DNA of 21,108 nt from Gemmatimonadales bacterium UBA2975 (GCA_002348265.1 DEAT01000074.1:6640-27747), one strand, 5' to 3'. Numbered from the stretch's first letter, positions 1-7,509 are shown. Translations and numbers: made by a program. The notes: generated from the sequence alone by a model not told the origin.

Positions 1-1
1 T

Positions 2-493
2 ATCCGTGAGGCACCGGCAGATTTCAGACAGGTCGTTCTCGAACACGCTATGCGGCAAGATTCGGTGAACGCTGAAAAACCAGACCCCTCGGGACTTGAA
101 CCCGTGCCACAGGGTGGCCCGGCCGTCTTCGCCATCCATGCGGCATCTGGGGTAGGCTATGGCGAGGGCTTTGCCGGTAATGCTCATCGGCACGCCGAGA
201 ATGGTTGGCTCCCGTCGGTCAGGTTCCTAGTGGAAGAGGTTGGTATGGACGTCAATCTTCGCGATCACAATGGGTATAACTCTATCCATCATGCAGCGGC
301 CCGAGGAGATAACGAGCTGATCCTCTATCTGGTGGAGAAGGGTGGAGACGTGACGGCCATAAGCAGACGAGGACAGACCACAGCGGATATGGCTAACGGA
401 CCTGTATCAAGGGTGTCTCCAATCCCTGAAACCGTGGCGTTACTGGAGGAATTAGGCTCGGCGAATAGCAACAACTGCTTGACGTGCCAGTAG
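2..493 (+). CDS. Ankyrin-repeat protein, C-terminal part (5' end outside window)
   Basis: The reading frame is open from base 2 to a TAG at 491-493, so the gene probably starts upstream; the first internal ATG is at 50. The visible 163 residues contain two recognisable ankyrin-type stretches: one around 'WLPSVRFLVEEVGMDVNLRD' and the next around 'GYNSIHHAAARGDNELILYL', followed by 'GGDVTAISRRGQTTADMA'. Ankyrin repeats are protein-protein interaction scaffolds, so no reaction can be assigned. The C terminus ends in a CxxC pair ('NNCLTCQ'), which may bind metal or form a disulfide. Ankyrin proteins ending this way are, from memory, common in Gemmatimonadota and related environmental bacteria. 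The fold call is secure; the partner and the cell location are unknown. Confidence 0.8.
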   Translation: MREAPADFRQVVLEHAMRQDSVNAEKPDPSGLEPVPQGGPAVFAIHAASGVGYGEGFAGNAHRHAENGWLPSVRFLVEEVGMDVNLRDHNGYNSIHHAAARGDNELILYLVEKGGDVTAISRRGQTTADMANGPVSRVSPIPETVALLEELGSANSNNCLTCQ

Positions 494-606
494 ATTTAGC
501 CTGACGGGTGAGTAGGCTTTCACATCCTCAGGGGAATCACTCCAAAAGTGCGCAGAGCCGTGTTTGGGGATTGATAGTTTGCAAACATCTTCTGGTGGGG
601 TAACAA

Positions 607-819
607 GTGGGAGAGCTTTGGATCCTGATCCCGGCTCCCTTCATGGGGTACTTCGTCATCGACCATTTCCGTAAGCTCTTCTCAGACGATCCGAACTTCG
701 TTCGTGAAGTTTTTAAGTCACAACCAGTAACCACGGTCGCGGCGGCAACCGCGTTGGGAGCCGTGTTTGTCTGGGGCTTATCCGAGGTGGGTCAGCGATT
801 GATCGGGATTCTGTTCTAG
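607..819 (+). CDS. Small putative membrane protein, unrecognised
   Basis: This is a 70-residue ORF starting with GTG, preceded by the purine run GTGGGG about 7 nt upstream, which could serve as a ribosome binding site. An N-terminal stretch (about residues 3-18) is hydrophobic, a middle part is charged (HFRKLFSDDPNFVREVFKSQ), and residues about 41-70 form a second hydrophobic segment ending at the C terminus. It therefore looks like a small one- or two-pass membrane protein. I recognise no family. It lies between the ankyrin gene and the hut operon with more than 100 bp on either side, so no operon context helps. It could be a spurious ORF, although the absence of a competing frame and the hydrophobic pattern favour a real gene. 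Confidence 0.4.
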   Translation: MGELWILIPAPFMGYFVIDHFRKLFSDDPNFVREVFKSQPVTTVAAATALGAVFVWGLSEVGQRLIGILF

Positions 820-990
820 CAATCAGGAGCAAGACTAACCCTTCTGGTAAAGATCATCTGGTCTTCAGCGTCAACGCGTGAAGGGTCACCGGGTAACCCA
901 TGATACGTGGGGAGAGTGATGGGCTAGCCCTTGCCGTCCCATTCTGACCGGGCTCACTTTGGCCGTCGGCGCTCTTCTGCATCTGTACTC
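820..990 (+). promoter_or_regulatory. Upstream region of the AhpD-like/hut operon with several inverted repeats
   Basis: This gap holds no convincing gene. Visible structure: ACCCTTC at 838-844 is complementary to GAAGGGT at 880-886, with two small hairpins possible between them (arms 850-853/862-865 and 868-870/875-877). GGTCACC-G-GGTAACC at 884-898 is an interrupted palindrome with one mismatch. GGGCTAGCCC at 921-930 is a perfect 10-bp palindrome. A TTGCCG at 931-936 could be a -35 box, but no good -10 lies 17 nt downstream. The region presumably contains the operon promoter and an operator; which element does what cannot be told from sequence alone. Confidence 0.3.
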
Positions 991-1581
991 ATGGCATGGA
1001 TCCCTTACATAGAGAGTGAGCAGGCCTCAGGCATTCTCACCGAGTTGTACGACGAGTATTCAGACAATGCTGGTTCATTGGATCACATACTCCGGATTCA
1101 CTCGTTGAACCCACGCTCGATGAAGGATCATGCGGAACTATACAGCCATCTCATGCGGGGCCCTTCACCGTTGAGCCGGATTCAGAGAGAGATGATTGCG
1201 GTAGCGGTCTCAGCCGAAAACGAATGCTTCTACTGAATAGTTCACCACGGGGCGGGTCTCCGTAGGTTGACCGGTAAAGATGAACCGGGGTATTCACTCG
1301 CGAGAGGGAGGAACTCACCCGATCTGTCAGAGGCCGATTCGTGTATGCTCCATTACGCGCGGATGCTGACTCGAGATCCGGGCTCAATTGAGCGCGGTGA
1401 TATTGATCGACTTCGTGAACTCGGATTTGAGGATCGGGCAGTTCTAGATATTTGCCAAGTAGTGTCGTACTACAACTACGTGAATCGACTTGCAGATGGC
1501 CTTGGAGTAGAGTTGGAGGACTGGTGGGCAAACGAGGATATGGTGATGACGCGAGCAGAATTCGAGGCGGTTACGAGATGA
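991..1581 (+). CDS. Probable selenoprotein: AhpD-like (carboxymuconolactone decarboxylase superfamily) peroxidase-related enzyme, Sec at residue 82
   Basis: The frame from ATG 991 to TGA 1579 encodes 196 residues if the in-frame TGA at 1234-1236 is read through. The N terminus 'MAWIPYIESEQASGILTELY' and the sequence after the TGA ('IVHHGAGLRRL', then 'RMLTRDPGSI' and 'ICQVVSYYNYVNRLADGLGV') match one continuous protein of the uncharacterised peroxidase-related family, which resembles AhpD. That family has a CxxCxxxH redox motif. Here it reads Cys79-Phe-Tyr-(TGA82)-Ile-Val-His-His, so TGA replaces the second, peroxidatic Cys. Both halves are well preserved and the length is normal for the family, which argues against a decaying gene. 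A hairpin suited to be a SECIS follows (separate entry). The stop overlaps the hutH start as ATGA, indicating one operon. The likely role is thiol/selenol-dependent reduction of peroxides. The alternative is a nonsense mutation or sequencing error that truncates it to 81 residues. ATG 991 was chosen over a TTG at 931 because family members begin near 'MAWI'. Confidence 0.8.
1244..1267 (+). promoter_or_regulatory. Candidate bacterial SECIS hairpin
   Basis: Just after the in-frame TGA (1234-1236) the mRNA can form a 9-bp stem. A1244-C1246 pairs with G1265-T1267. A1247-G1252 pairs with C1258-T1263 and includes one G.U wobble (1251/1259). A1264 is bulged. The apical loop is CGGGU (1253-1257). The loop begins 16 nt after the TGA and has a G among its first two bases. 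From memory, bacterial SECIS elements are stem-loops immediately 3' of the UGA, with the loop about 16-37 nt away and an early loop G needed for SelB binding. The fit is good, but the pairing was done by hand without an energy calculation. Confidence 0.6.
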
Positions 1582-3140
1582 GTCAGGCGATAGTGTTAGA
1601 CGGGCATTCACTAACGCTAGAGCAAGTAGAGTCCGTAGCGATGGATCTTGCGGTCGACATCGAGTTGTGCGGGGAAGCCGAGAAACGGGTAACTAGATCC
1701 AAGGACTTTATTGAATCCAAAGTGCTGTCGGGAGAACGTGTTTACGGAGTCACCACTGGCTTTGGCCGCTTGGCAGATGTGGAAATCTCCCCGGACGAAA
1801 CGAGTGCCCTGCAACACAACCTGGTCAGATCCCATGCCTCGGGGATGGGAAGCCCATTTCCTCGTGAGGTTGTAAGGGCCATCATGCTGTTACGTGCCAA
1901 CGCATTAGCCCGAGGGGTCTCGGGGTGCCGAGTAGATTTGATACGCGCTCTAATCAGTTTTTTGAACGCTGGAGTTCATCCTCGTGTTCCCGAATTCGGA
2001 TCTGTGGGGGCGAGTGGAGATTTGGCGCCGCTAGCCCATGTGGCTTTGGGGCTGATCGGTGAGGGCGAAGCCGAGTGTGACGAAGCAATTGGCCCGGTAG
2101 GGCACTTTCTTACAGGAGCTGGCGTTGAGGCGATGACGCTAGCACCTAAGGAAGGACTAGCGTTAATAAATGGAACTCAAGCCACAACGGGGCTCGGAAT
2201 CCTAGCGCTTATGCGAGCAGAGCGTGCCCTAGCAACAGCAGAGTTAGCATCGGCGATGTCTTTGGAGGCGCTTTTGGGGACCCCTTCCGCTTACCATCAG
2301 GAGATCCACCTAGCCCGGCCTCACCAGGGACAGATTCATTCGGCCCAGTTACAGCGGCAATTACTCGCGAAATCCGAGATTAGGGAGTCTCACCGGAATG
2401 ACGATCCACGCGTTCAGGACGCATACTCTCTACGCTGTGTCCCGCAGGTCCATGGGGCGGCTCGACACGCTCTACGATACGTCCGCGGCATTTTAGAAAC
2501 TGAAGCGAATAGTGCTACCGACAATCCTCTCGTGTTTCCGGCTGAGGAATTGATCCTCAGTGGTGGAAATTTCCACGCCCAAATCATATCCCAGGCGCTT
2601 GACCTTCTAGCCATCGCGCTTGCCGATCTTGCGGCCTTCTCAGAGCGCCGCGTCGAACGGTTGCTGAATCCTGATTTGTCCGCGGGCCTTCCAGCATTCT
2701 TGGCTAAACGGCCGGGCGTAGAGAGTGGCTTCATGATCGCTCAGGTGACTGCGGTCGACCTTTTGGCCGAACTGCGATTGCTCGCGGGTCCGGCTTCGAT
2801 CGACTCAGTGACCACCAGTGCGAATCAAGAAGATCACGTTTCTATGGGATTAGCTGCTGCCAGGAAAGCTTATCGATCGGTCCGATGTTTAGAACGTGTC
2901 CTTGCGATTGAGTTGATGTGTGCGGCAGAAGGGATCGAATATCGTCGGCCACTTAAGGCGGGAGCGGGTGTTGAAGAGGCGTGGAGCATCGTGCGCTCCT
3001 ATGTTTCACGCCTTGAGGGTGATCGGATGCTCGGACCGGATCTAGAGACACTAACGAACGCGATAGGGTCGGGTGCACTGTCTGAGGTGTCGGCTCGTTA
3101 TGACGTCAGAGATGACTGGGGCTTAGGGCAAGACTTATGA
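1578..3140 (+). CDS. hutH: Histidine ammonia-lyase (HutH)
   Basis: HutH removes ammonia from L-histidine to give urocanate, the first step of histidine breakdown, in the cytoplasm. The 520-residue product has the usual family length. The MIO prosthetic-group motif is intact: 'GSVGASGDLAPLAH' with Ala145-Ser146-Gly147, the triad that cyclises autocatalytically. Other family blocks are visible, including 'YGVTTGFG' near residue 56, 'LINGTQ', 'QDAYSLRCVPQVHG', 'NSATDNPLVF' and 'TSANQEDHVSMG'. The ATG at 1578 overlaps the stop of the AhpD-like gene (ATGA), with GAGG about 10 nt upstream. The frame is open further upstream to 1452, but that stretch overlaps the preceding gene and does not resemble HutH. 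Its own stop overlaps hutU as ATGA. The assignment is very secure. Confidence 0.97.
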   Translation: MSQAIVLDGHSLTLEQVESVAMDLAVDIELCGEAEKRVTRSKDFIESKVLSGERVYGVTTGFGRLADVEISPDETSALQHNLVRSHASGMGSPFPREVVRAIMLLRANALARGVSGCRVDLIRALISFLNAGVHPRVPEFGSVGASGDLAPLAHVALGLIGEGEAECDEAIGPVGHFLTGAGVEAMTLAPKEGLALINGTQATTGLGILALMRAERALATAELASAMSLEALLGTPSAYHQEIHLARPHQGQIHSAQLQRQLLAKSEIRESHRNDDPRVQDAYSLRCVPQVHGAARHALRYVRGILETEANSATDNPLVFPAEELILSGGNFHAQIISQALDLLAIALADLAAFSERRVERLLNPDLSAGLPAFLAKRPGVESGFMIAQVTAVDLLAELRLLAGPASIDSVTTSANQEDHVSMGLAAARKAYRSVRCLERVLAIELMCAAEGIEYRRPLKAGAGVEEAWSIVRSYVSRLEGDRMLGPDLETLTNAIGSGALSEVSARYDVRDDWGLGQDL

Positions 3141-4813
3141 CGATGGAGATGATCGACGCTCTCCCGGGTGCCCGCGAGGTACGGGCTCCGAGGGGGACTG
3201 AGATTTCATGTAAGGGATGGACTCAGGAAGCCGCACTTCGGATGCTGATGAACAACTTGGATCCCGACGTGGCAGAGCATCCAGGTCGTCTTGTGGTGTA
3301 CGGTGGCACGGGGCGTGCGGCCCGAAACTGGCCATCGTTCGACGCAATGATAGACTGCCTCCGTAGTCTCGAAGATGATGAGACTCTCCTTGTTCAGTCC
3401 GGAAAGCCTGTAGGCGTGTTCACGACCCATGAACGGGCCCCACGGGTTCTCATTGCGAACTCCAATCTAGTGGGCCGATGGGCGACATGGGAGCATTTTC
3501 GTGAACTAGAAAAGCGGGGCCTGATGATGTATGGCCAGATGACTGCTGGCTCATGGATTTACATAGGTACTCAGGGGATCTTGCAAGGTACTTACGAGAC
3601 CTTTGGGGCGATGGCGGCAAAGCACTTTGATGGTACACTCAAAGGAAAGTGGGTGCTGACTGGCGGTATGGGAGGAATGGGTGGAGCGCAGCCACTCGCT
3701 GCGACAATGAATGAGGGTTCGATGTTGTGTGTCGAAGTTGACGAAACGCGCATCCAACGGCGCTTGGATACCGGTTACTGCGATCGAATGACACATGACC
3801 TAGACGAGGCGCTGAAGATGATTGAGGATGCATCTGAGAGTAAGAGCGCCATCTCAATAGGGCTTGTGGGTAACTGTGCTGAAATCCTCCCCGAACTTGT
3901 GGGGCGGAATATAGTCCCCGATATCGTAACGGATCAGACATCAGCGCATGATCCTTTGGAAGGATACGTTCCCGCAGGCTTGAGTCTAGCGGAGGCCCAG
4001 AATCTAAGGATGGACGATCCGGACGAATATGTTCGTCGGTCAATGGATTCGATGCGCAAGCACTGCGAAGCGATCGTTGCGCTGCAAGAAGCTGGAGCAA
4101 TAGCGGTAGACTACGGTAACAACCTCAGGGGGTATGCTGAGGACGCTGGATTCGCAGGCGCATTTTCATATCCAGGGTTCGTTCCGGCTTACATCCGCGA
4201 CTTGTTTTGTGAGGGCAAGGGTCCATTCCGGTGGGTGGCTCTGTCTGGGGATCCTGCGGATATCCACAGGACTGATGATCTGATTCTGGAAATGTTTCCA
4301 GAGGATGAGCACCTTTGCCGTTGGATCAGAATGGCGAATGAAAAGGTCGCCTTTCAAGGCTTGCCATCCCGCATTTGCTGGTTGGGTCAGGGGGCACGAG
4401 CACGATTTGGTCTCGCAATAAATGACCTCGTAGCCTCCGGTGAAATCAGTGCGCCCATCGTAATAGGGCGGGATCACCTAGACACGGGTTCCGTCGCTTC
4501 TCCAAACAGGGAGACCGAGGCGATGCTTGATGGGACTGATGCAGTTGCTGATTGGCCGATCTTGAATGCACTCCTTAACACGGCTTCCGGGTCTAGCTGG
4601 GTCTCGTTTCATCACGGTGGTGGGGTCGGGATAGGTAATTCTTTACATGCGGGGCAGGTGATAGTCGCAGATGGGACAGATGAGATGGCGAAGCGGATCG
4701 AACGGGTTTTGACTAACGATCCAGGCATCGGGGTAGCGCGTCATGCGGACGCAGGCTACGAGGTCGCCCGCGAGACTGCGGAGCGAGAGAAGTTGCAAAT
4801 TCCGATGCCATAA
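3137..4813 (+). CDS. hutU: Urocanate hydratase (urocanase, HutU)
   Basis: HutU uses tightly bound NAD+ as an electrophile to hydrate urocanate to 4-imidazolone-5-propionate, step two of histidine catabolism. The 558 residues match the family length. The NAD-binding glycine-rich block 'TGGMGGMGGAQ' lies at about residues 175-185. The conserved catalytic-region cysteine is Cys414 in 'GLPSRICWLG', equivalent to Cys410 of Pseudomonas putida urocanase. The block 'HHGGGVGIGNSLHAG' near the C terminus is also characteristic. The chosen ATG (3137) overlaps the hutH stop as ATGA; ATGs at 3143 and 3149 are alternatives that would shorten it by 2 or 4 residues. The gene ends 44 bp before the convergent hutF. 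Confidence 0.97.
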   Translation: MTMEMIDALPGAREVRAPRGTEISCKGWTQEAALRMLMNNLDPDVAEHPGRLVVYGGTGRAARNWPSFDAMIDCLRSLEDDETLLVQSGKPVGVFTTHERAPRVLIANSNLVGRWATWEHFRELEKRGLMMYGQMTAGSWIYIGTQGILQGTYETFGAMAAKHFDGTLKGKWVLTGGMGGMGGAQPLAATMNEGSMLCVEVDETRIQRRLDTGYCDRMTHDLDEALKMIEDASESKSAISIGLVGNCAEILPELVGRNIVPDIVTDQTSAHDPLEGYVPAGLSLAEAQNLRMDDPDEYVRRSMDSMRKHCEAIVALQEAGAIAVDYGNNLRGYAEDAGFAGAFSYPGFVPAYIRDLFCEGKGPFRWVALSGDPADIHRTDDLILEMFPEDEHLCRWIRMANEKVAFQGLPSRICWLGQGARARFGLAINDLVASGEISAPIVIGRDHLDTGSVASPNRETEAMLDGTDAVADWPILNALLNTASGSSWVSFHHGGGVGIGNSLHAGQVIVADGTDEMAKRIERVLTNDPGIGVARHADAGYEVARETAEREKLQIPMP

Positions 4814-4857
4814 AGCCGAGCAGGACTTGGGTCAGCCTCACTCCAGTTCGCACTGCA

Positions 4858-6234
4858 CTAAATGTTTTTGGCAAGATTCCGGGCGACTTCGGCGTAACTG
4901 TCGTATACGTTGTCGGCTGCGACATGACGGCCTTGTCGAACCACATGATTGCCGCCGGTGAAGACATCGCTCACAGGAGTTTCGTCGCCTGAGAAGATCC
5001 AAGCATCTAACGCATCATCCTCTGAGAGGCCCAGAAGGGCAGGATGATTTTGATCGAGGATCACAATGTCCGCTCGTGCTCCTTTGACAATACTACCGAT
5101 TCGGCGTCCTGAGGCCGTTGCTCCTCCACTCCAAGCCGCATCTAGCAGCGTCCTGCCAGTAGATTTTTGCTGGGCACCCGCGGCTACGTTTCGAGTCCGT
5201 GTCTTGAGTCTCTGGCCGTACTCCAAAAGTCTCAATTCACTGGCAGGTCCGCGCCCGACGTGGGAGTCGGTTCCGATTGCCCAAGTGCCTTTTCTATTTT
5301 GATATTCAAGAAAAGGAAAGATCCCATCTCCAAGATTCGCTTCGGTGGTTGGGCAGAGGCCCACTGTAGCCCCCGACGCAGAAATCCCAGCGATCTCGGC
5401 TGCATCAATATGCGTAGCGTGAATCAGACACCATTCTTTATCAACCGGTGCATGATCCAAAAGCCAGGCGGCAGGGCGCGTCCCAGAGTATGAGAGAGAT
5501 CGGTCTACCTCTCTCAGTTGCTCGGCGACATGTATGTGGATGGGAATGGTCGGATCCATCTTGCGTGCTGCGTCTATGGCGGTGGATAGGCTGTCTCCAG
5601 GGACGGCCCGCAATGAATGCAATCCTAGGCCGATACGAACTGTGCTGCCGGATGCTTCTGCGCCAAGAATTGCTATATCACTGATCAAGCTTTCGACATT
5701 GTTGAGAAATCGTCTTTGCTCAGGCTCGGGCTTAACCCCTCCAAAATCGGATGCCTGATACAGTGTAGGCAAAATTGTCAGACCAATCCCTGTGGTTTCA
5801 CTCGCTTTTAGGATTCGGCGCGCCATCTCTACCGGATCTTCGTACGGTGTGCCGTCCTTATCGTTTCGGAGATAGTGGAACTCGGCGACGGATGTGAAAC
5901 CTCTCCTCACGAGTTCGACGAAGAGTTGTGCCGCGATTGCTTCAATATCATGTGGAGTGAGCGAACGCACGAAGGAATACATGCGATTCCGCCACGACCA
6001 AAAAGAATCTCCTGCGGGTGACCCAATCTCTGCAGAGCCAGCCATAGCACGTTGAAAGGCATGTGAGTGCACGTTGGGCACACCCGGAACTGCTATCCCC
6101 GGTGTACGTTGGGCACCGCGAGGTGTTGTGTTCGGTTGTACCGACGTGATCCAGCCACCGGCATCGACACCGATGCGAACATCGTGGGTCCACCCGCTTG
6201 GAAGCAGAACAGAATCAAAGAACAGGTCGATCAT
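4858..6234 (-). CDS. hutF: Formimidoylglutamate deiminase (HutF)
   Basis: HutF is an amidohydrolase-superfamily enzyme that deiminates N-formimino-L-glutamate to N-formyl-L-glutamate plus ammonia; a deformylase (HutG) then releases glutamate and formate. The 458 residues are the normal length. Predicted metal ligands are present at positions close to those of the Pseudomonas enzyme: His56 and His58 (VHSHAF), His235 (HIHVAEQ, with Glu238), His272 (IHATH) and Asp323 (GTDSH). The C terminus carries the usual urease-type beta-strand region ('GARADIVILD'). It is convergent with hutU (44 bp gap) and divergent from hutI (60 bp gap). There is no clear Shine-Dalgarno before its ATG. HutF implies the deiminase-deformylase branch and not the single-step HutG-type hydrolase branch. 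Confidence 0.95.
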   Translation of the reverse strand: MIDLFFDSVLLPSGWTHDVRIGVDAGGWITSVQPNTTPRGAQRTPGIAVPGVPNVHSHAFQRAMAGSAEIGSPAGDSFWSWRNRMYSFVRSLTPHDIEAIAAQLFVELVRRGFTSVAEFHYLRNDKDGTPYEDPVEMARRILKASETTGIGLTILPTLYQASDFGGVKPEPEQRRFLNNVESLISDIAILGAEASGSTVRIGLGLHSLRAVPGDSLSTAIDAARKMDPTIPIHIHVAEQLREVDRSLSYSGTRPAAWLLDHAPVDKEWCLIHATHIDAAEIAGISASGATVGLCPTTEANLGDGIFPFLEYQNRKGTWAIGTDSHVGRGPASELRLLEYGQRLKTRTRNVAAGAQQKSTGRTLLDAAWSGGATASGRRIGSIVKGARADIVILDQNHPALLGLSEDDALDAWIFSGDETPVSDVFTGGNHVVRQGRHVAADNVYDSYAEVARNLAKNI

Positions 6235-6242
6235 GGCTGAGG

Positions 6243-6272
6243 AGTGTAGATTGACAGGGAAGCGAACGTCAA
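6243..6272 (-). promoter_or_regulatory. Candidate hutF promoter with overlapping inverted repeat
   Basis: Read on the minus strand, TTGACG (complement of 6267-6272) and TACACT (complement of 6243-6248) are separated by 18 nt and resemble sigma-70 -35 and -10 boxes. A start about 7 nt further on would leave an almost leaderless hutF mRNA, in keeping with the missing Shine-Dalgarno. On the plus strand the same stretch has the inverted repeat TTGAC (6251-6255) - 12 nt - GTCAA (6268-6272), which could be an operator. This is hand matching, so confidence is modest. Confidence 0.3.
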
Positions 6273-6294
6273 ACTAGGAGGCCCTCTGAGCGCA

Positions 6295-7509
6295 GTGGAC
6301 ATGGCGGTGGTAAACGGACACGGAGCGACCATGACGGGTGTCGGGGTAGATCCATACGGCACCATTCGTGACGTAACGATTCTAATCCGTGAAGGCGTCA
6401 TCGATTGGATCGGGCCCGCTAATTTGGTTCCGAATGCTGCTGTTTCATCGGCGAGAGAAGTGGTCGACCTAGAAGGTGGGTGGGTTACGCCCGGACTGGT
6501 TGACTGCCATACACATATCGTCTTTGGCGGCAATCGGGCTAGGGAATGGGAGCGACGACTCGAGGGTGCCTCCTACAAACAGATAGCAAGTGAGGGCGGC
6601 GGTATTCTATCAACGGTACACGCTACTCGGAAGGCAACGACGGCCCAGCTTGAGACGGACGCTCGGGTTCGTTTGAATAGAATGATCGATCATGGAGTCA
6701 CGACGGTTGAGGTTAAGTCAGGCTACGGCCTGGACCTGCCAAACGAGATGCGGATGCTTGAGGTGGCCAGGGGTCTTTCTGAGTTGGGGGTCACGGTTTC
6801 GACTACGTTACTAGCCGCGCATGCCGTACCGGAGGAGTACGTGAATAACCGAGGTGGTTATGTCGATCTGGTGTGTGAAGAGATGATTCCGTTCGCAGCC
6901 GGAGCTGGTTTGGCCGACGCAGTTGACGCTTTTTGCGAAGGGATCGCTTTCACTGTCGATGAGTGCGAAAGGGTGTTGCTGGCGGGGATCGAGCACGGAC
7001 TCTCCGCCAGGCTGCATGCCGACCAACTTTCCGACCTTGGGGGCGCTTATTTGGCAGCTCGGCTCGGGGCTCTTTCAGCCGACCATCTTGAGTATGCCAG
7101 TGAAGCTGGAGCTGCAGCCATGGGTGAGGCGGGATGCGCAGCCGTTCTACTTCCAGGAGCTTTCTATTCCCTTGGTGAACGGCAAAAGCCACCCATCGAT
7201 GTGTTTAGGGAGCATGATGTGCCTCTCGTGGTCGCAACGGATGCGAACCCTGGTTCTTCACCAATAGTGCAGCCACTCATAGCTATGAATCAGGCTTGCG
7301 TGCTCTTTGGTCTCACGCCGGCGGAAGCGATAGCAGGAATGACGAGATTGTCCTCGGGTGTGCTTGGTTTAGAAGACAGGGGAGTCCTTGAGGTCGGACG
7401 GCGGGCAGATCTGGCTTGCTGGAGTATTAGCGAACCGGCAGAGCTTGCTTATTGGGTAGGAGGGGTCCCGGCACAGGCGGTGATCTCCGGGGGCAGAAGG
7501 ATTCGTTAG
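6295..7509 (+). CDS. hutI: Imidazolonepropionase (HutI)
   Basis: HutI hydrolyses 4-imidazolone-5-propionate to N-formimino-L-glutamate, linking HutU to HutF. It is a cytoplasmic amidohydrolase of 404 residues, normal for the family. Visible motifs are 'DCHTHIVFGG' with His72 and His74 as metal ligands, 'KSGYGLD' near residue 141, 'HAVPEEYV', 'ARLHADQLSDLGGA' with His241, 'SADHLEY', and 'VATDANPGS' with Asp316. The start is GTG at 6295; a strong AGGAGG lies at 6276-6281, 13 nt upstream, which is a long spacing. ATG at 6301 would be 19 nt from it, and an in-frame CTG at 6286 only 4 nt. GTG is the compromise. It is transcribed divergently from hutF, so the hut genes here form at least two or three transcription units. 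Confidence 0.95.
   Translation: MDMAVVNGHGATMTGVGVDPYGTIRDVTILIREGVIDWIGPANLVPNAAVSSAREVVDLEGGWVTPGLVDCHTHIVFGGNRAREWERRLEGASYKQIASEGGGILSTVHATRKATTAQLETDARVRLNRMIDHGVTTVEVKSGYGLDLPNEMRMLEVARGLSELGVTVSTTLLAAHAVPEEYVNNRGGYVDLVCEEMIPFAAGAGLADAVDAFCEGIAFTVDECERVLLAGIEHGLSARLHADQLSDLGGAYLAARLGALSADHLEYASEAGAAAMGEAGCAAVLLPGAFYSLGERQKPPIDVFREHDVPLVVATDANPGSSPIVQPLIAMNQACVLFGLTPAEAIAGMTRLSSGVLGLEDRGVLEVGRRADLACWSISEPAELAYWVGGVPAQAVISGGRRIR

Noticed and set aside
494..606. Possible terminator AGCCT/AGGCT at about 497-517 after the ankyrin gene
   Set aside because: A 5-bp stem with an 11-nt loop and only two to three Ts after it is too weak to call.
931..990. TTG start at 931 adding 20 residues to the AhpD-like protein
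   Set aside because: The extension is unlike the family, whose members begin near 'MAWI' at 991.
991..1236. The AhpD-like gene as a pseudogene truncated at TGA 1234
   Set aside because: The frame, the family similarity and the ATGA overlap with hutH all continue normally after the TGA, and the codon sits exactly at the catalytic Cys with a hairpin behind it. A nonsense mutation remains the fallback explanation.
1452..1577. Upstream extension of hutH to 1452
   Set aside because: It overlaps the AhpD-like coding sequence in another frame and does not resemble HutH; ATG 1578 gives the normal length.
6682..6693. 12-bp palindrome ATGATCGATCAT in hutI
   Set aside because: Short palindromes of this size occur by chance at a low rate and this one lies in ordinary coding sequence.
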